A stretch of 48,006 nt of DNA, from contig NZ_JRNC01000047.1 of the NCBI RefSeq assembly GCF_000758925.1, positions 1-48,006 on the forward strand, read 5' to 3'. This DNA comes from Prevotella sp. S7-1-8 (GTDB lineage: Bacteria; Bacteroidota; Bacteroidia; Bacteroidales; Bacteroidaceae). Shown here piece by piece: positions 15,376 through 23,729 of the stretch (position 1 is the stretch's first letter; every line of letters starts with the position of its first letter). A model generated the notes under the pieces. The model had not been told where the DNA came from and did no database searches. It saw nothing but the letters and a program-made list of their open reading frames with translations. The position numbers and the translations under genes are program-made.

Positions 15376-15852
15376 TTAGTCAGCATTGGCTTTAACCATG
15401 TCGATTACTCCTTGCAAACTATTCATGTCTATTTGGCCTATCACTAACACACAAGTGCAATCATTCTTATCGTTTGAAAGCACCAACAACTCGTTTATCA
15501 CCTTGTCGTTGCCCTTCATCAAGATAAGCGTATTATCGTCTCCGTCACGTACACGGGTGCATTCCTCGTATCCCTTGACGGTAAGTTTCTGAGCTTTTTC
15601 GATAAACTTTTTGCGTACATTTTTGTCACATTCGCTAAGCTCCAAGATTTTCATCGTCTTTATTTGTTTTAGCAGAGCTTTGACATTATCATTTTTTACC
15701 TTTAAAGCCGCTATTCCCATCATAGCGTGGGACACATTCATATACTCGGCACTCTTCTGTGTTTTAAACTCGTTGATCAGTGCCTGCGCCTCCTGTGCGG
15801 ATACCCACTGAAAGTTAACCAAGAGCAATAACATCCATAAAATCTTTTTCAT
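15376..15852 (-). CDS. DUF4252 secreted protein
   Basis: A 158-residue protein with an N-terminal signal peptide (MKKILWMLLLLVNFQWVSAQ, cleavage probably after VSA). The mature part fits the Bacteroidetes DUF4252 family: a mixed helix/strand domain with ALLKQIKTMKILEL, YEECTRVRDGDDNTLILMKG and a C-terminal CVLVIGQIDMNSLQ. The function of the family is unknown. Possible earlier starts lie at 15858 and 15879; the chosen one gives the cleanest signal peptide and does not overlap the upstream gene, which ends 13 bases before. It is probably co-transcribed with the helix-hairpin-helix protein. Confidence 0.78.
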   Translation of the reverse strand: MKKILWMLLLLVNFQWVSAQEAQALINEFKTQKSAEYMNVSHAMMGIAALKVKNDNVKALLKQIKTMKILELSECDKNVRKKFIEKAQKLTVKGYEECTRVRDGDDNTLILMKGNDKVINELLVLSNDKNDCTCVLVIGQIDMNSLQGVIDMVKANAD

Positions 15853-15865
15853 AAGCATTGGTTTA

Positions 15866-16759
15866 TTAAAAAATGACATAATGTTGAAGCCGTGCTATAT
15901 CCTCCGCGGTGAAATCCTTGAGCAATCGTAATTCGTCCAAACTGTGTAGCGGACCGCGTAAACGGCGGTAGTCCATGATAGCTTTGGCTTGATAATAATT
16001 GATGTAAGGATGTCGCTTCAGCTCATTTAGCTTCAACATATTGACGTTGATTTTATGTATATTGTTACTTGTGTGGAAGAAAAAAATGGCCTCCTTTGGA
16101 AAATCCTCTATTTCTTCCAACTGTCGTGCGCTATAAAATCCTCCCAACCTCTGGCGATAACGCACTATCCTTCCAGCAAAATAGGGACCAATACCGGGCA
16201 CGCGTTGCAACGCGGTGGTATCACTAAGGTTGAGGTCCAACTGCTCCCCCACTTTTAGTTTTCTGAGATATCGGTGTGTAGTGTCACGCCGCTCATGTCT
16301 TTCCTCAGCAAAAAGGCCGGCGGCAGGGGCATAGTCACTACTGATGTGTATATAAGGTTCAAGCTCTCTATACTGTTTACGTGTAAGGCCATAAAGACGG
16401 GCGAAATCGGCCGGTCGACGGTAAACGCCACCCGCCGCGCGGTATTTGTATATGTTTCTGACTTGCCAGTAATGCAAGCCTAATCGCAATAGCTCTGTGC
16501 TATCGGCCGTATTGGGATCGAAAGCAAACCGTTCCACCTGCCTGTTCTCTGCCTCAATGTAATGACGATTTGCATGTGAACGGTACGATGAATAGGGAGA
16601 TTCTCGCCGTGACAACGTGTCTTCCATCTCCAAAACGGTGTCTTCGCCGTCCCCGCCAACAATAAAGATAAACGCCATGGAAACTACCGCGAGACACAGA
16701 AAAAAAAGCAACACCGCACGGTCCGAACGGTTGAAATAGAAAAAATCTTTCAGTTTCAT
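15866..16759 (-). CDS. Membrane-anchored triple helix-hairpin-helix protein
   Basis: A 297-residue protein with one N-terminal membrane helix (about 14-34) and three helix-hairpin-helix units related to ComEA. They lie at about 80-125 (FDPNTADSTELLRLG), 173-220 (TALQRVPGIGPYFAGRIVRYR) and 238-285 (LNELKRHPYINYYQAKAI). Only the middle copy keeps the classic VPGIGP hairpin. ComEA binds incoming DNA during natural transformation, so a DNA-binding role on the outer face of the membrane is possible but unproven; no comEC or pilus gene is nearby. The product could equally have a structural role. Confidence 0.8.
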   Translation of the reverse strand: MKLKDFFYFNRSDRAVLLFFLCLAVVSMAFIFIVGGDGEDTVLEMEDTLSRRESPYSSYRSHANRHYIEAENRQVERFAFDPNTADSTELLRLGLHYWQVRNIYKYRAAGGVYRRPADFARLYGLTRKQYRELEPYIHISSDYAPAAGLFAEERHERRDTTHRYLRKLKVGEQLDLNLSDTTALQRVPGIGPYFAGRIVRYRQRLGGFYSARQLEEIEDFPKEAIFFFHTSNNIHKINVNMLKLNELKRHPYINYYQAKAIMDYRRLRGPLHSLDELRLLKDFTAEDIARLQHYVIF

Positions 16760-16987
16760 ATATCAAATTATACTCAATGGTCGATCCCTCGCGTGCCAAG
16801 CCACGAAATTTAGCTCGACCGCCAAGACGACTTGGCTAAATGGCAGGTATCAAATGGGCGGCGAAGGGCAATGATCCTTGACACCCAAGTCATCGGGCAA
16901 AACCAAGCGTCATCGCACGCTGACAGCCCCATTTTGCGAGCGAGCTTTATCAAATATATCTCTTTTCGTTGTTTATTAGTTGGCCAC
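16760..16987. other. Intergenic region between divergent genes
   Basis: No gene was seen. A hairpin GCCAAG-ACGA-CTTGGC lies near 16819-16834, flanked by an imperfect ATTTA/TAAAT pair. TATAATTTG on the minus strand close to 16770 is one base too long for a -7 match and may still serve the helix-hairpin-helix gene. Confidence 0.35.
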
Positions 16988-17013
16988 GTGTAAAATTTTC
17001 TATACTTTTACAC
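16988..17013 (+). promoter_or_regulatory. Inverted repeat in the vanZ-like promoter region
   Basis: GTGTAAAA (16988-16995) and TTTTACAC (17006-17013) are a perfect inverted repeat with a 10-base centre containing TATAC, 19 bases before the ATG. It may be an operator over a poor promoter, or a leader hairpin. Confidence 0.4.
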
Positions 17014-17032
17014 CTAAAACGTAAGCAAAATT

Positions 17033-17431
17033 ATGAAAATAGGCAACATCATCAGGCATTATCCCATCTCGTGTATCGTCATCGTTACCATTTGGACGTT
17101 ATGCCTTATACCCATCCCAGAAACTCCGTTGAGCAACGTCTCGATGATAGACAAGTGGACACACATCGTGATGTATGGCGGTTTTTGTGCCATTTTGTTG
17201 ATCGAATACGGTCAAAGGCATAAACAAATTCGCTGGTCAAAAATTATTGTCGGCGCTGTAATCCTTCCCATTGCGATGGGTGGTCTCATTGAGATCGCCC
17301 AAGCCACATGCACCGGAGGCAACCGTAGTGGCGACATCTACGATTTCTTGGCCGATACCCTTGGCGCGCTCTTGGGCGTCGCTATCGGTACTCTTCCGGC
17401 ACGGTATCTTTCCAAGCGACATAAGGATTAG
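17033..17431 (+). CDS. VanZ-like membrane protein
   Basis: A 132-residue protein of the VanZ-like family with about four membrane segments. The segments start at IVIVTIWTLCLIPIP, IVMYGGFCAILLIEY, IIVGAVILPIAMGGLIEIAQ and FLADTLGALLGVAIG. The pattern DKWTH, then E in GLIEIAQ, then D in IYDFLADTLGA is the conserved polar set of VanZ/PhoU-independent small membrane proteins of this group. VanZ gives low-level teicoplanin resistance in enterococci, but relatives in other bacteria have no known role, and there is no van cluster here. The last 50 bases overlap, tail to tail, the end of the CYTH gene. Confidence 0.8.
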   Translation: MKIGNIIRHYPISCIVIVTIWTLCLIPIPETPLSNVSMIDKWTHIVMYGGFCAILLIEYGQRHKQIRWSKIIVGAVILPIAMGGLIEIAQATCTGGNRSGDIYDFLADTLGALLGVAIGTLPARYLSKRHKD

Positions 17432-17882
17432 TTAGCAGGTGGGAATTGTAAAAGCGCGCGTCACCCGTAACCTCCAACCCGATGAAATCAGGCTTTTCAT
17501 ACGCTTCGGCCGCATTCGACAATTCCACTTCTGCCAATACAAGCCCCTCATTGTCACCATGAAACTCGTCCACCTCAAACACGTGGTTGCCGCTATTGAC
17601 CAAGAAACGATGTTTGTCGATGGTTCCACCTTGGCATAGCGTCATCAAATGCCTGGCCTCATCCACCGTGATCTCTTTCTCAAACTCGTATCGCGACAGG
17701 CCACCGTCTTCGCTTCGACCTTTGATGGTCAGGAAAGCGCGGTCGTTGCGCACGCGCACGCGCACCGTGGCGCCAATAGCGGGAATGTAACCTTGCTGGA
17801 TATGGCTGGCCGCGAAGGCGACGTCCCTATATTCGCCCCCTCTTCTCACCAAGAACTTGCGCTCTATCTCAAGCCCACTCAT
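17382..17882 (-). CDS. CYTH-domain phosphatase/adenylate cyclase family protein
   Basis: A 166-residue CYTH (CyaB-thiamine triphosphatase) domain protein. The diagnostic N-terminal EXEXK motif is E5-I-E7-R-K9, followed by basic and acidic strands of the triphosphate tunnel: VRVRVRN, FLTIKGR, RYEFEKEI, FEVDEFHG and LAEVELS. Proteins of this kind hydrolyse inorganic triphosphate or thiamine triphosphate; few are cyclases. The start is fixed by an ATGA overlap with the small upstream membrane protein gene, which implies translational coupling. An in-frame start at 17903 would overlap more and give a non-conserved extension. Confidence 0.85.
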   Translation of the reverse strand: MSGLEIERKFLVRRGGEYRDVAFAASHIQQGYIPAIGATVRVRVRNDRAFLTIKGRSEDGGLSRYEFEKEITVDEARHLMTLCQGGTIDKHRFLVNSGNHVFEVDEFHGDNEGLVLAEVELSNAAEAYEKPDFIGLEVTGDARFYNSHLLTNPYVAWKDTVPEEYR

Positions 17883-18067
17883 CCTACGATAGTCTGGGTC
17901 CATATTATGTAAAGTATGGCCAAAAGAATGAGAACACTAAAGATCCATTTCACAATTGTAGCGCCATGGATTTTTTGTTGTTCCTCTCTGTTCATGCGTT
18001 TCACCTCCCTGCTCACGCTGTTAATCTCGCGTACAGGCTCATGCGGATTTGTTTTGTTTTTGCTCAT
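17879..18067 (-). CDS. Small C-terminally anchored membrane protein
   Basis: A 62-residue protein that I do not recognise. The first 35 residues are very polar and charged (lysine, arginine and glutamate-rich, helical), and one membrane helix follows at about 38-58 (TIVKWIFSVLILLAILYIIW), leaving only four residues outside. This is a tail-anchor layout. Its stop codon overlaps the CYTH start codon (ATGA), and prfB lies 38 bases upstream on the same strand. The overlap and the composition argue that it is a real gene. It could recruit the CYTH enzyme to the membrane; this is only an inference from coupling. Confidence 0.65.
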   Translation of the reverse strand: MSKNKTNPHEPVREINSVSREVKRMNREEQQKIHGATIVKWIFSVLILLAILYIIWTQTIVG

Positions 18068-18105
18068 GATATTTTTCCAATTAGAAAGTTTAACATTAGA
18101 TATTG

Positions 18106-19239
18106 TTAGTACTGTGGTTGAGCTTCCTCGCCTCCGGCATATTCCATGAGGTAGGCTTTGATAAAATTATCCAAATCTCCGTCCATCACGCCATCCACAT
18201 CAGATGTTTGATAGTTCGTGCGATGGTCTTTCACACGGCGGTCGTCAAACACGTAGCTGCGTATTTGGCTACCCCATTCTATTTTCTTTTTGCCAGCCTC
18301 TATCTTGGCTTGTGCCTCCATGCGCTTCTTAAGCTCACGGTCATAAAGCTGGCTTTTTAACAATTGCATGGCTTTGGCCTTGTTTTTGGGCTGGTCGCGC
18401 GTCTCGGTGTTCTCTATCAATATCTCTTCTTTCTCGCCCGTGTCTGGGTCTTCATACTGATAGCGTAGGCGCACGCCCGACTCCACCTTGTTCACGTTTT
18501 GGCCGCCCGCGCCACTTGAGCGGAACGTATCCCAGCTCACTCGCGCCGGGTCTACGTACACCTCGATAGTATCATCTACCAAAGGACTGACAAAAACGCT
18601 GGCAAAACTCGTCATGCGCTTGCCCTGAGCGTTGTAAGGAGACACTCTCACCAAACGGTGGACGCCATTCTCGCTCTTGAGGTATCCATAGGCATACTCA
18701 CCGCCCTCCACTGTCATGGTGACACTTTTGATACCCGCCTCGTCGCCGTCTTGCATGTTGGTGATAGTCAACTTATATCCATGAGCCTCGCACCAGCGCA
18801 TGTACATGCGCATCAACATATTGGCCCAGTCTTGACTTTCGGTTCCACCGGCACCCGAATTGATTTTCAACACGGCGTCCATGGGATCTTCCTCCTGTCT
18901 CAACATGTTTTTCAACTCCAAATTCTCAATAGTTCTCAGAGCTTTGGCATAGTCGGCATCCACCTCCTCCTCCGTAACGAGTTCTTCTTTGTAATAGTCG
19001 TAAGCCAATTGCAATTCATCGGCAAACTGCTTTGCCTCTTTATAGCCTTTGACCCACTTCTCAATAGCCTTCACCTTTTTCATTTGAGCCTCTGCCCTCT
19101 TGGGATCTTCCCAAAAATCGGGCGCTTGCGTTCGCAGCGTCTCTTCTTCCAGCTCTACTGTTTTTTGGTCTATGTTGAGGTAGTGATGGAGCTTGTTCGT
19201 GCGCTCCACAATATCCTTTACTTGATCTGATGTAATCAT
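18106..19239 (-). CDS. prfB: Peptide chain release factor 2
   Basis: A 377-residue RF2, which reads UGA and UAA stop codons and triggers peptide release. The GGQ motif that enters the peptidyl transferase centre is G245-G-Q247. The stop-codon reading tripeptide SPF is S200-P-Y202 here, in VRVSPYNAQGKRMTSFAS, a form I associate with Bacteroidetes. In many bacteria prfB has a +1 frameshift after codon 25 or so; here the frame is continuous and the place reads LHHYLNIDQ with no stop, so autoregulation by frameshifting is absent. It lies 83 bases after the acyl-CoA synthetase gene on the same strand. Confidence 0.95.
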   Translation of the reverse strand: MITSDQVKDIVERTNKLHHYLNIDQKTVELEEETLRTQAPDFWEDPKRAEAQMKKVKAIEKWVKGYKEAKQFADELQLAYDYYKEELVTEEEVDADYAKALRTIENLELKNMLRQEEDPMDAVLKINSGAGGTESQDWANMLMRMYMRWCEAHGYKLTITNMQDGDEAGIKSVTMTVEGGEYAYGYLKSENGVHRLVRVSPYNAQGKRMTSFASVFVSPLVDDTIEVYVDPARVSWDTFRSSGAGGQNVNKVESGVRLRYQYEDPDTGEKEEILIENTETRDQPKNKAKAMQLLKSQLYDRELKKRMEAQAKIEAGKKKIEWGSQIRSYVFDDRRVKDHRTNYQTSDVDGVMDGDLDNFIKAYLMEYAGGEEAQPQY

Positions 19240-19322
19240 TGTCTTTGTTTTTGCCTTGTAAGGAGATGTGAAATGATGTCATGTGTTTTAAAAACGCCAT
19301 TTGTGGGCACCGGCCATGACAA

Positions 19323-21131
19323 CTATTCCTCGTACATTTTGTCTATCAGCTCCTTGTATTTTTTATTGATCATGGGGCGTCTCATCTTCAAAGTGTTGGT
19401 CAGTTCGCCCGTTTCCATCGTGAAATGATGTGGCAACAGCACAAACCGTTTGATCTGCTCGTAATAGGCCAAGCTCTGTTGCAGCGTTTGTATGCGCTCC
19501 ATCATCATGTTGTTCACGTCAGGGTTGGCGCATAATTCCTCGTGACTTTCAAATACGACATTATGCTTTCTCGCCCACTCCTCCACGATATTAAACGCCG
19601 GAACGACAAGGGCCGAGACAAATTTGCGTTGGTCGGCGATCACCGCCACTTGGTCGACGAACTTGTCTACCAGCAACAACGACTCCACCATTTGTGGAGC
19701 CACGTATTTGCCGTTGCTCGTTTTGAAGAGGTCTTTGATGCGCTCTTTTAAGAACAGCTCTCCATTCTCCATGTACCCCGCGTCTCCCGTGTGGAAGAAA
19801 CCCTCCTTGTCGAAGGCTTGTTCCGTGAGGTCGTCACGATTGTAGTAGCCCTTGGTGATAGTAGGGCCCTTGAGCAGTATCTCGTCGTTGTCAGCTATCT
19901 TGATTTCCAAGCCACTGACAGGGAAGCCAACGGAGCCTAACGTAAACTTCTTGCCAAATCGGTCGCAGGACACGGTGGCCAAGCTCTCGGTGAGACCATA
20001 GCCCACCACCATAGGTATGCCAACCGAATGAACGAACTCTTCAATATTCTTTGACACGTAAGCGCCAGCCGTCGGGAACAGATGCGGACGCTCCAAGCCA
20101 AGCTCCTTGCGCACCAAGCTAAGCACCATCTTGTCCATCAACTTGTATTCCAACATCAAGCTCAAAGGCACCCGCTTGTTGTTACCGTGGCAGTCCACAT
20201 TATATTTGCGGCCCACCGCCAAGGCATGGGCAAACAGTTTGCGCTGCACCACATTGGACCGGTCTATCTTGTCTTTCACGGCTTGATACACCTTCTCCCA
20301 AAACCGTGGCACGCTCGACATGCACGTGGGATGCGTTTCGCGCATGGATTGCTGTATGTCGCGAGGATAGGTATTGATGATCAACTGCGCTCCTTGGCGT
20401 AGCGCCAAGTACGCCCACGCGCGCTCAAAGATGTGCGCGAAAGGCAAAAAATTTATCACGCGGTCTTCTTCTCCCACCGGCACGACCTCGGCGTTGACCT
20501 TCATGGCGGCTTGGTATTGTGCGTGGGTAAGTATCACGCCCTTGCTCTCGCCAGTGGTGCCGCTGGTATACAAAATGTTGCAGATGTCTTCGTCCTTGGC
20601 TTCCGCCCATCGCTGGTCCAATTCCGTTTGCCGCGGAAATTGCTCGCCAAGTTTGATAAAATCCTCGAAATAAAGGGCGTTGGGATCGTGGCTGCTTATG
20701 CGCACCCTGCCATCGAAGACTATTATACGCTCCAACGAAGGGCAAACCGGCAACACGCGATGAGCCTTGTCGTACTGCTCTTGCTCGCCAACAAAGAGAA
20801 ATCTCACCTGCGCGTCATTGATCATGTACTGTATCTGCTGCTCAGAGCAAGTGGCATAAAACGGTATAGAGCAAGCCCTCACACCGTAAGCGCCAAAGTC
20901 TGTGTACAAATATTGTATGCAATTTTGCGAGAAGACGGCTATGTTTTCTTTGGGCTTCACGCCAATGTTAAGCAATGCGTTACTCACCTGTTTAACGCGA
21001 AGAGAAAAATGGTTCCATGACACGGTCTTCCATGCGGGGTTTCCAAAGTTCCTGAATGTCAACGCCGGGCGAGAGCCATATTTCTTGGCTTGCTCGTGAA
21101 CGAATACCGAAAAGTGGAGTTTGTTACGCAT
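19323..21131 (-). CDS. Long-chain acyl-CoA synthetase (AMP-forming)
   Basis: A 602-residue adenylate-forming ligase of the long-chain fatty acyl-CoA synthetase group, activating fatty acids with ATP and CoA at the membrane. The AMP-binding motif is LYTSGTTGESKG; the adenine motif is VVGYGLTES; the hinge is FFHTGDAGYMENGELFLKERIKDLFKTSNGKYVAP. The overall pattern is that of FadD15-type enzymes (AMP-dependent synthetases that start with HFSVFVHEQAKKYGSRPAL). The frame reaches 21155, but the -7 element at 21153-21160 makes that start impossible for its transcript; MRNKLHF at 21131 is the start. Incoming host or membrane fatty acids are the probable substrates. Confidence 0.9.
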   Translation of the reverse strand: MRNKLHFSVFVHEQAKKYGSRPALTFRNFGNPAWKTVSWNHFSLRVKQVSNALLNIGVKPKENIAVFSQNCIQYLYTDFGAYGVRACSIPFYATCSEQQIQYMINDAQVRFLFVGEQEQYDKAHRVLPVCPSLERIIVFDGRVRISSHDPNALYFEDFIKLGEQFPRQTELDQRWAEAKDEDICNILYTSGTTGESKGVILTHAQYQAAMKVNAEVVPVGEEDRVINFLPFAHIFERAWAYLALRQGAQLIINTYPRDIQQSMRETHPTCMSSVPRFWEKVYQAVKDKIDRSNVVQRKLFAHALAVGRKYNVDCHGNNKRVPLSLMLEYKLMDKMVLSLVRKELGLERPHLFPTAGAYVSKNIEEFVHSVGIPMVVGYGLTESLATVSCDRFGKKFTLGSVGFPVSGLEIKIADNDEILLKGPTITKGYYNRDDLTEQAFDKEGFFHTGDAGYMENGELFLKERIKDLFKTSNGKYVAPQMVESLLLVDKFVDQVAVIADQRKFVSALVVPAFNIVEEWARKHNVVFESHEELCANPDVNNMMMERIQTLQQSLAYYEQIKRFVLLPHHFTMETGELTNTLKMRRPMINKKYKELIDKMYEE

Positions 21132-21152
21132 ACGATATGGTTTAATATAATG

Positions 21153-21184
21153 CAAAGATAAGGTTTATCATGTAAGAAAACAAG
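21153..21184 (-). promoter_or_regulatory. Promoter of the acyl-CoA synthetase gene
   Basis: On the minus strand TATCTTTG (21153-21160) is an exact -7 match; CTTG (21181-21184), one base off TTTG, lies 20 bases upstream. Transcription should start near 21146, only about 15 bases before the ATG at 21131. Confidence 0.7.
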
Positions 21185-21992
21185 AATATCGTTATTTTTT
21201 TAATTTGGCGCGTGCGTTAATCGCTGGTCGCATTTGTCGTGACGCATAGACGGCGTTGCCAAGAGGGTGTTTTGTCAGCGTGGTGTATCCGCAAACCTTT
21301 TAACGACATGCGAGCAAGGAGTTAAATCGCGAAGCCGGAGACAGAGGGCTGGCGCGCGAGCAACGCTGGCCATGGGATGGAATGGCAGGTCGCACAAATG
21401 AAACGCACACGATGAAATGGGCATATTTCGCATATACGCACGTTGTAAACGCACAGCGTGGAATGCCCCAAAAAGTCAATCCAGAAAGATGAAAATATAT
21501 TGTAAAAAACTTGACAAAAGGTCTTGCGAGACGCTCCTGTTTACAAAAAAGAAAGTATGCGGACGCAAACACGCGAAAATCGAGCCATCTTATCAAGCGA
21601 CCGCAAAACAACAAGTTACACCAAAGAAAGCATTCTCGCAAAAAAAATGTCCCCCCGACGGCTCGCGATTGAGCGATATTCGGATGCTGATTAGGCATTA
21701 AAGGTGTTTCGAATAAGTATGAAACGGAATGTGTTTACGCCTTAAACACGACGCCATAAAGCATTAATCGTGAATACAAAGCGTAAGCGCGCTATACTTG
21801 AGAGGCCCCACATTGCCCTGAAATAGGTAAATGCGCCTCTAAAACGACAATTTTTACATATCGCTTTTTGTGACTATTTTATGACAGCGAAGCCCTGTTG
21901 TCTTCTTGAAATCGTAGATGAGCAATAAAATTCAGCCTTTGCGGCGTGGGCCATCGGCCAAGGGATACCTGTAAAGAAACGCGCATGGGCGT
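21185..21992. other. 0.8-kb gene-free region
   Basis: Neither strand has a frame that looks like a protein. No exact TAnnTTTG element was found on either strand. A 7-bp hairpin GTGTTTA-CGCCT-TAAACAC lies at 21731-21749. The stretch 21480-21700 is rich in AAAA runs. I do not see the marks of tmRNA, RNase P RNA, SRP RNA or 6S RNA. It separates two minus-strand transcription units and should contain the end of the EnvC-like operon, although no good terminator was seen. Confidence 0.45.
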
Positions 21993-23729
21993 CTATCTCC
22001 TTAACCAAACTTCTGGATTTAGCTTGGCTCGCTCCTTGCGAAGTTGGAATTGAAGTATATTATCAGCGCCGACAGCTCCAATCACTTGCCCTGTTCCAAC
22101 TTTCTGCCCCTTGCTAACTGATACCGACCGAAGGTTGCAATACACGGATATATAAGCGCCATGACGCACCATGACAACCATGGTCCCACCGTAGCTGATA
22201 ACCGCGCTCACCTCTCCATCATACACCGAGCGAGCTTGGCAACCATTGCCACCCATGATGTTGACACCCTTGTTGTCGAGCGTCACGCCTTTCAACCCCT
22301 CCACATTGTATTGTCCGAAATGGCTAACTATCTTGTATTTGCCGGTAATCGGCATGGGCAACCTGCCTCTATTGGCCTCAAATCCACTGTTCATCATCCG
22401 ATCCACGGTTGAAAATTTGCGCGCGTTCTCCGCGTTTTCCTTGGCGTCGGCTATTTCCCTCTTTGCCCTCTCGGCGTCTGCCACCTCTTTGCGCTCGGCC
22501 GCTCTACGCTGCGACTCGGCCTCGCGGGCAGCCTGCTCGGCGGCCGCGGTTTTTGCCTCAGCCGCGCGTTGGATAGCCTCGGCTCGCTGAGCTTGTTCGG
22601 CCAGTTTCCGGGCTGCGGCTTGCTGGGCCGCACGCTCATTGGCTACAGCAGACTCTTTAGCTTTTTTCTCGGCTGCCGCGGCTGCCTCCAAGCGAGCTTG
22701 ACGGGCTGTTCGCTCGGCCGCGGCTGCTTTGCGAGCCTCTTCCTTCAGCTTGGCCTCCCGCTCCTTGGCTTCCGCTATTCGTCGGGCGTTCTCACGGGCG
22801 GCGGCCGCGGCCTCCGCTTTCTTGCGAGCTATTTCGGCAGCTCTGCGCTTGGCAGCTTCGGCCGCGGCTGCCTTGCGTTTAGCCTCGGCCTCAGCGCGGG
22901 CTCGGGCTTTCTGTATCTCTATCTCAACCAAGCGGTCTATCTGCGCATTAAGGGCGGCATCCCTTTTATGCTGCTCGGCAATGATCGATTGGATGGTTTT
23001 CTGCTGCTTTTGCAATCCTTGCACCATCTGTTGTTGCTCGGTTTTGTTGCCTTCCAGCTTTTGCTTCTCATGCTCACCCTTTGACAAGAGGTTTCTTTTT
23101 TGGCCTTTCACATGATGCAATTGTTGTCGCTTGCCGGTCACCTCGCCCTGCTTGGCTTTTACCATCTCGCCTTGAGCGCGCTGGTATTGCGCGTACTCGC
23201 GCACAAATCTCAACCGGCGGTACATTTGGTACAAATTTTTAGCCGAGAAAATAAACATCAACTTGTCTTGCACGGAGCGATGGCGCGCCATGTATTTCAT
23301 GGATTTTATATATCTCGCCTGCCGCTCTTTCAATTGTGCCTCGAGCGTGGACAACTGCGTGTTGAGTATGCCGATATTGCCATCTATATGATGAATGTCG
23401 GTGCGAATATCCTCAATGTTTTTTTTCCGACGGTCTATTTCCCCGTTCAACACGAGCAATTGCCGCAACCGTTGCTCCACGTCTTTCTTGTTGGCTTGGA
23501 GCGCTCGCTCCTGCTCTCGTATTTTTTTTTGAATGGACGCGCGCTGTCTTTGCAATCCCCTGATAGAAGAATTGCTGTACGTTCTGTTCTTGTCACCTCT
23601 CTTTTGAGAAGTGTTCTTGGGCGAGGCCTTGGATGTCGTCGTGTGTTTTTTTCGTGTTTGTTTTCTCGTTTGGGCATCAACGCCAACCACTAAAATAGAT
23701 GCCAATAAAATAATCAGTATTTTTCTCAT
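21993..23729 (-). CDS. EnvC-like coiled-coil protein with a degenerate LytM (M23) domain
   Basis: A 578-residue exported protein. A signal peptide (1-19, ending VVGVDAQ) is followed by a basic, Ser/Thr-rich stretch, a coiled coil from about 60 to 280, a very Ala/Glu/Arg/Lys-rich helix at about 285-437, and a LytM fold from about 455 to the end. The zinc and catalytic positions are all replaced: H-x-x-x-D is N486 and N490 (NKGVN), and the HxH pair is I558 and Q560 (ILQFQ). Such degenerate LytM proteins (E. coli EnvC, NlpD) activate amidases that split septal peptidoglycan. It should therefore be a regulator, not a hydrolase. Its start overlaps the stop of the DUF4292 gene (ATGA). Confidence 0.85.
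   Translation of the reverse strand: MRKILIILLASILVVGVDAQTRKQTRKKHTTTSKASPKNTSQKRGDKNRTYSNSSIRGLQRQRASIQKKIREQERALQANKKDVEQRLRQLLVLNGEIDRRKKNIEDIRTDIHHIDGNIGILNTQLSTLEAQLKERQARYIKSMKYMARHRSVQDKLMFIFSAKNLYQMYRRLRFVREYAQYQRAQGEMVKAKQGEVTGKRQQLHHVKGQKRNLLSKGEHEKQKLEGNKTEQQQMVQGLQKQQKTIQSIIAEQHKRDAALNAQIDRLVEIEIQKARARAEAEAKRKAAAAEAAKRRAAEIARKKAEAAAAARENARRIAEAKEREAKLKEEARKAAAAERTARQARLEAAAAAEKKAKESAVANERAAQQAAARKLAEQAQRAEAIQRAAEAKTAAAEQAAREAESQRRAAERKEVADAERAKREIADAKENAENARKFSTVDRMMNSGFEANRGRLPMPITGKYKIVSHFGQYNVEGLKGVTLDNKGVNIMGGNGCQARSVYDGEVSAVISYGGTMVVMVRHGAYISVYCNLRSVSVSKGQKVGTGQVIGAVGADNILQFQLRKERAKLNPEVWLRR

Noticed and set aside
17033..17431. VanZ-like gene as a glycopeptide resistance gene
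   Set aside because: No vanHAX or regulatory genes are nearby; the family is widespread without a resistance role.
21300..21698. 132-codon minus-strand frame in the large gene-free region
   Set aside because: High in Cys, Phe and Arg with no domain; composition unlike the neighbours, no promoter or start context.
22569..23115. Two long Gly/Leu/Ser/Ala-rich frames (171 and 128 codons) opposite the EnvC-like gene
   Set aside because: They are the complement of the Ala/Glu/Arg-rich helix; such biased codons keep other frames open by composition.
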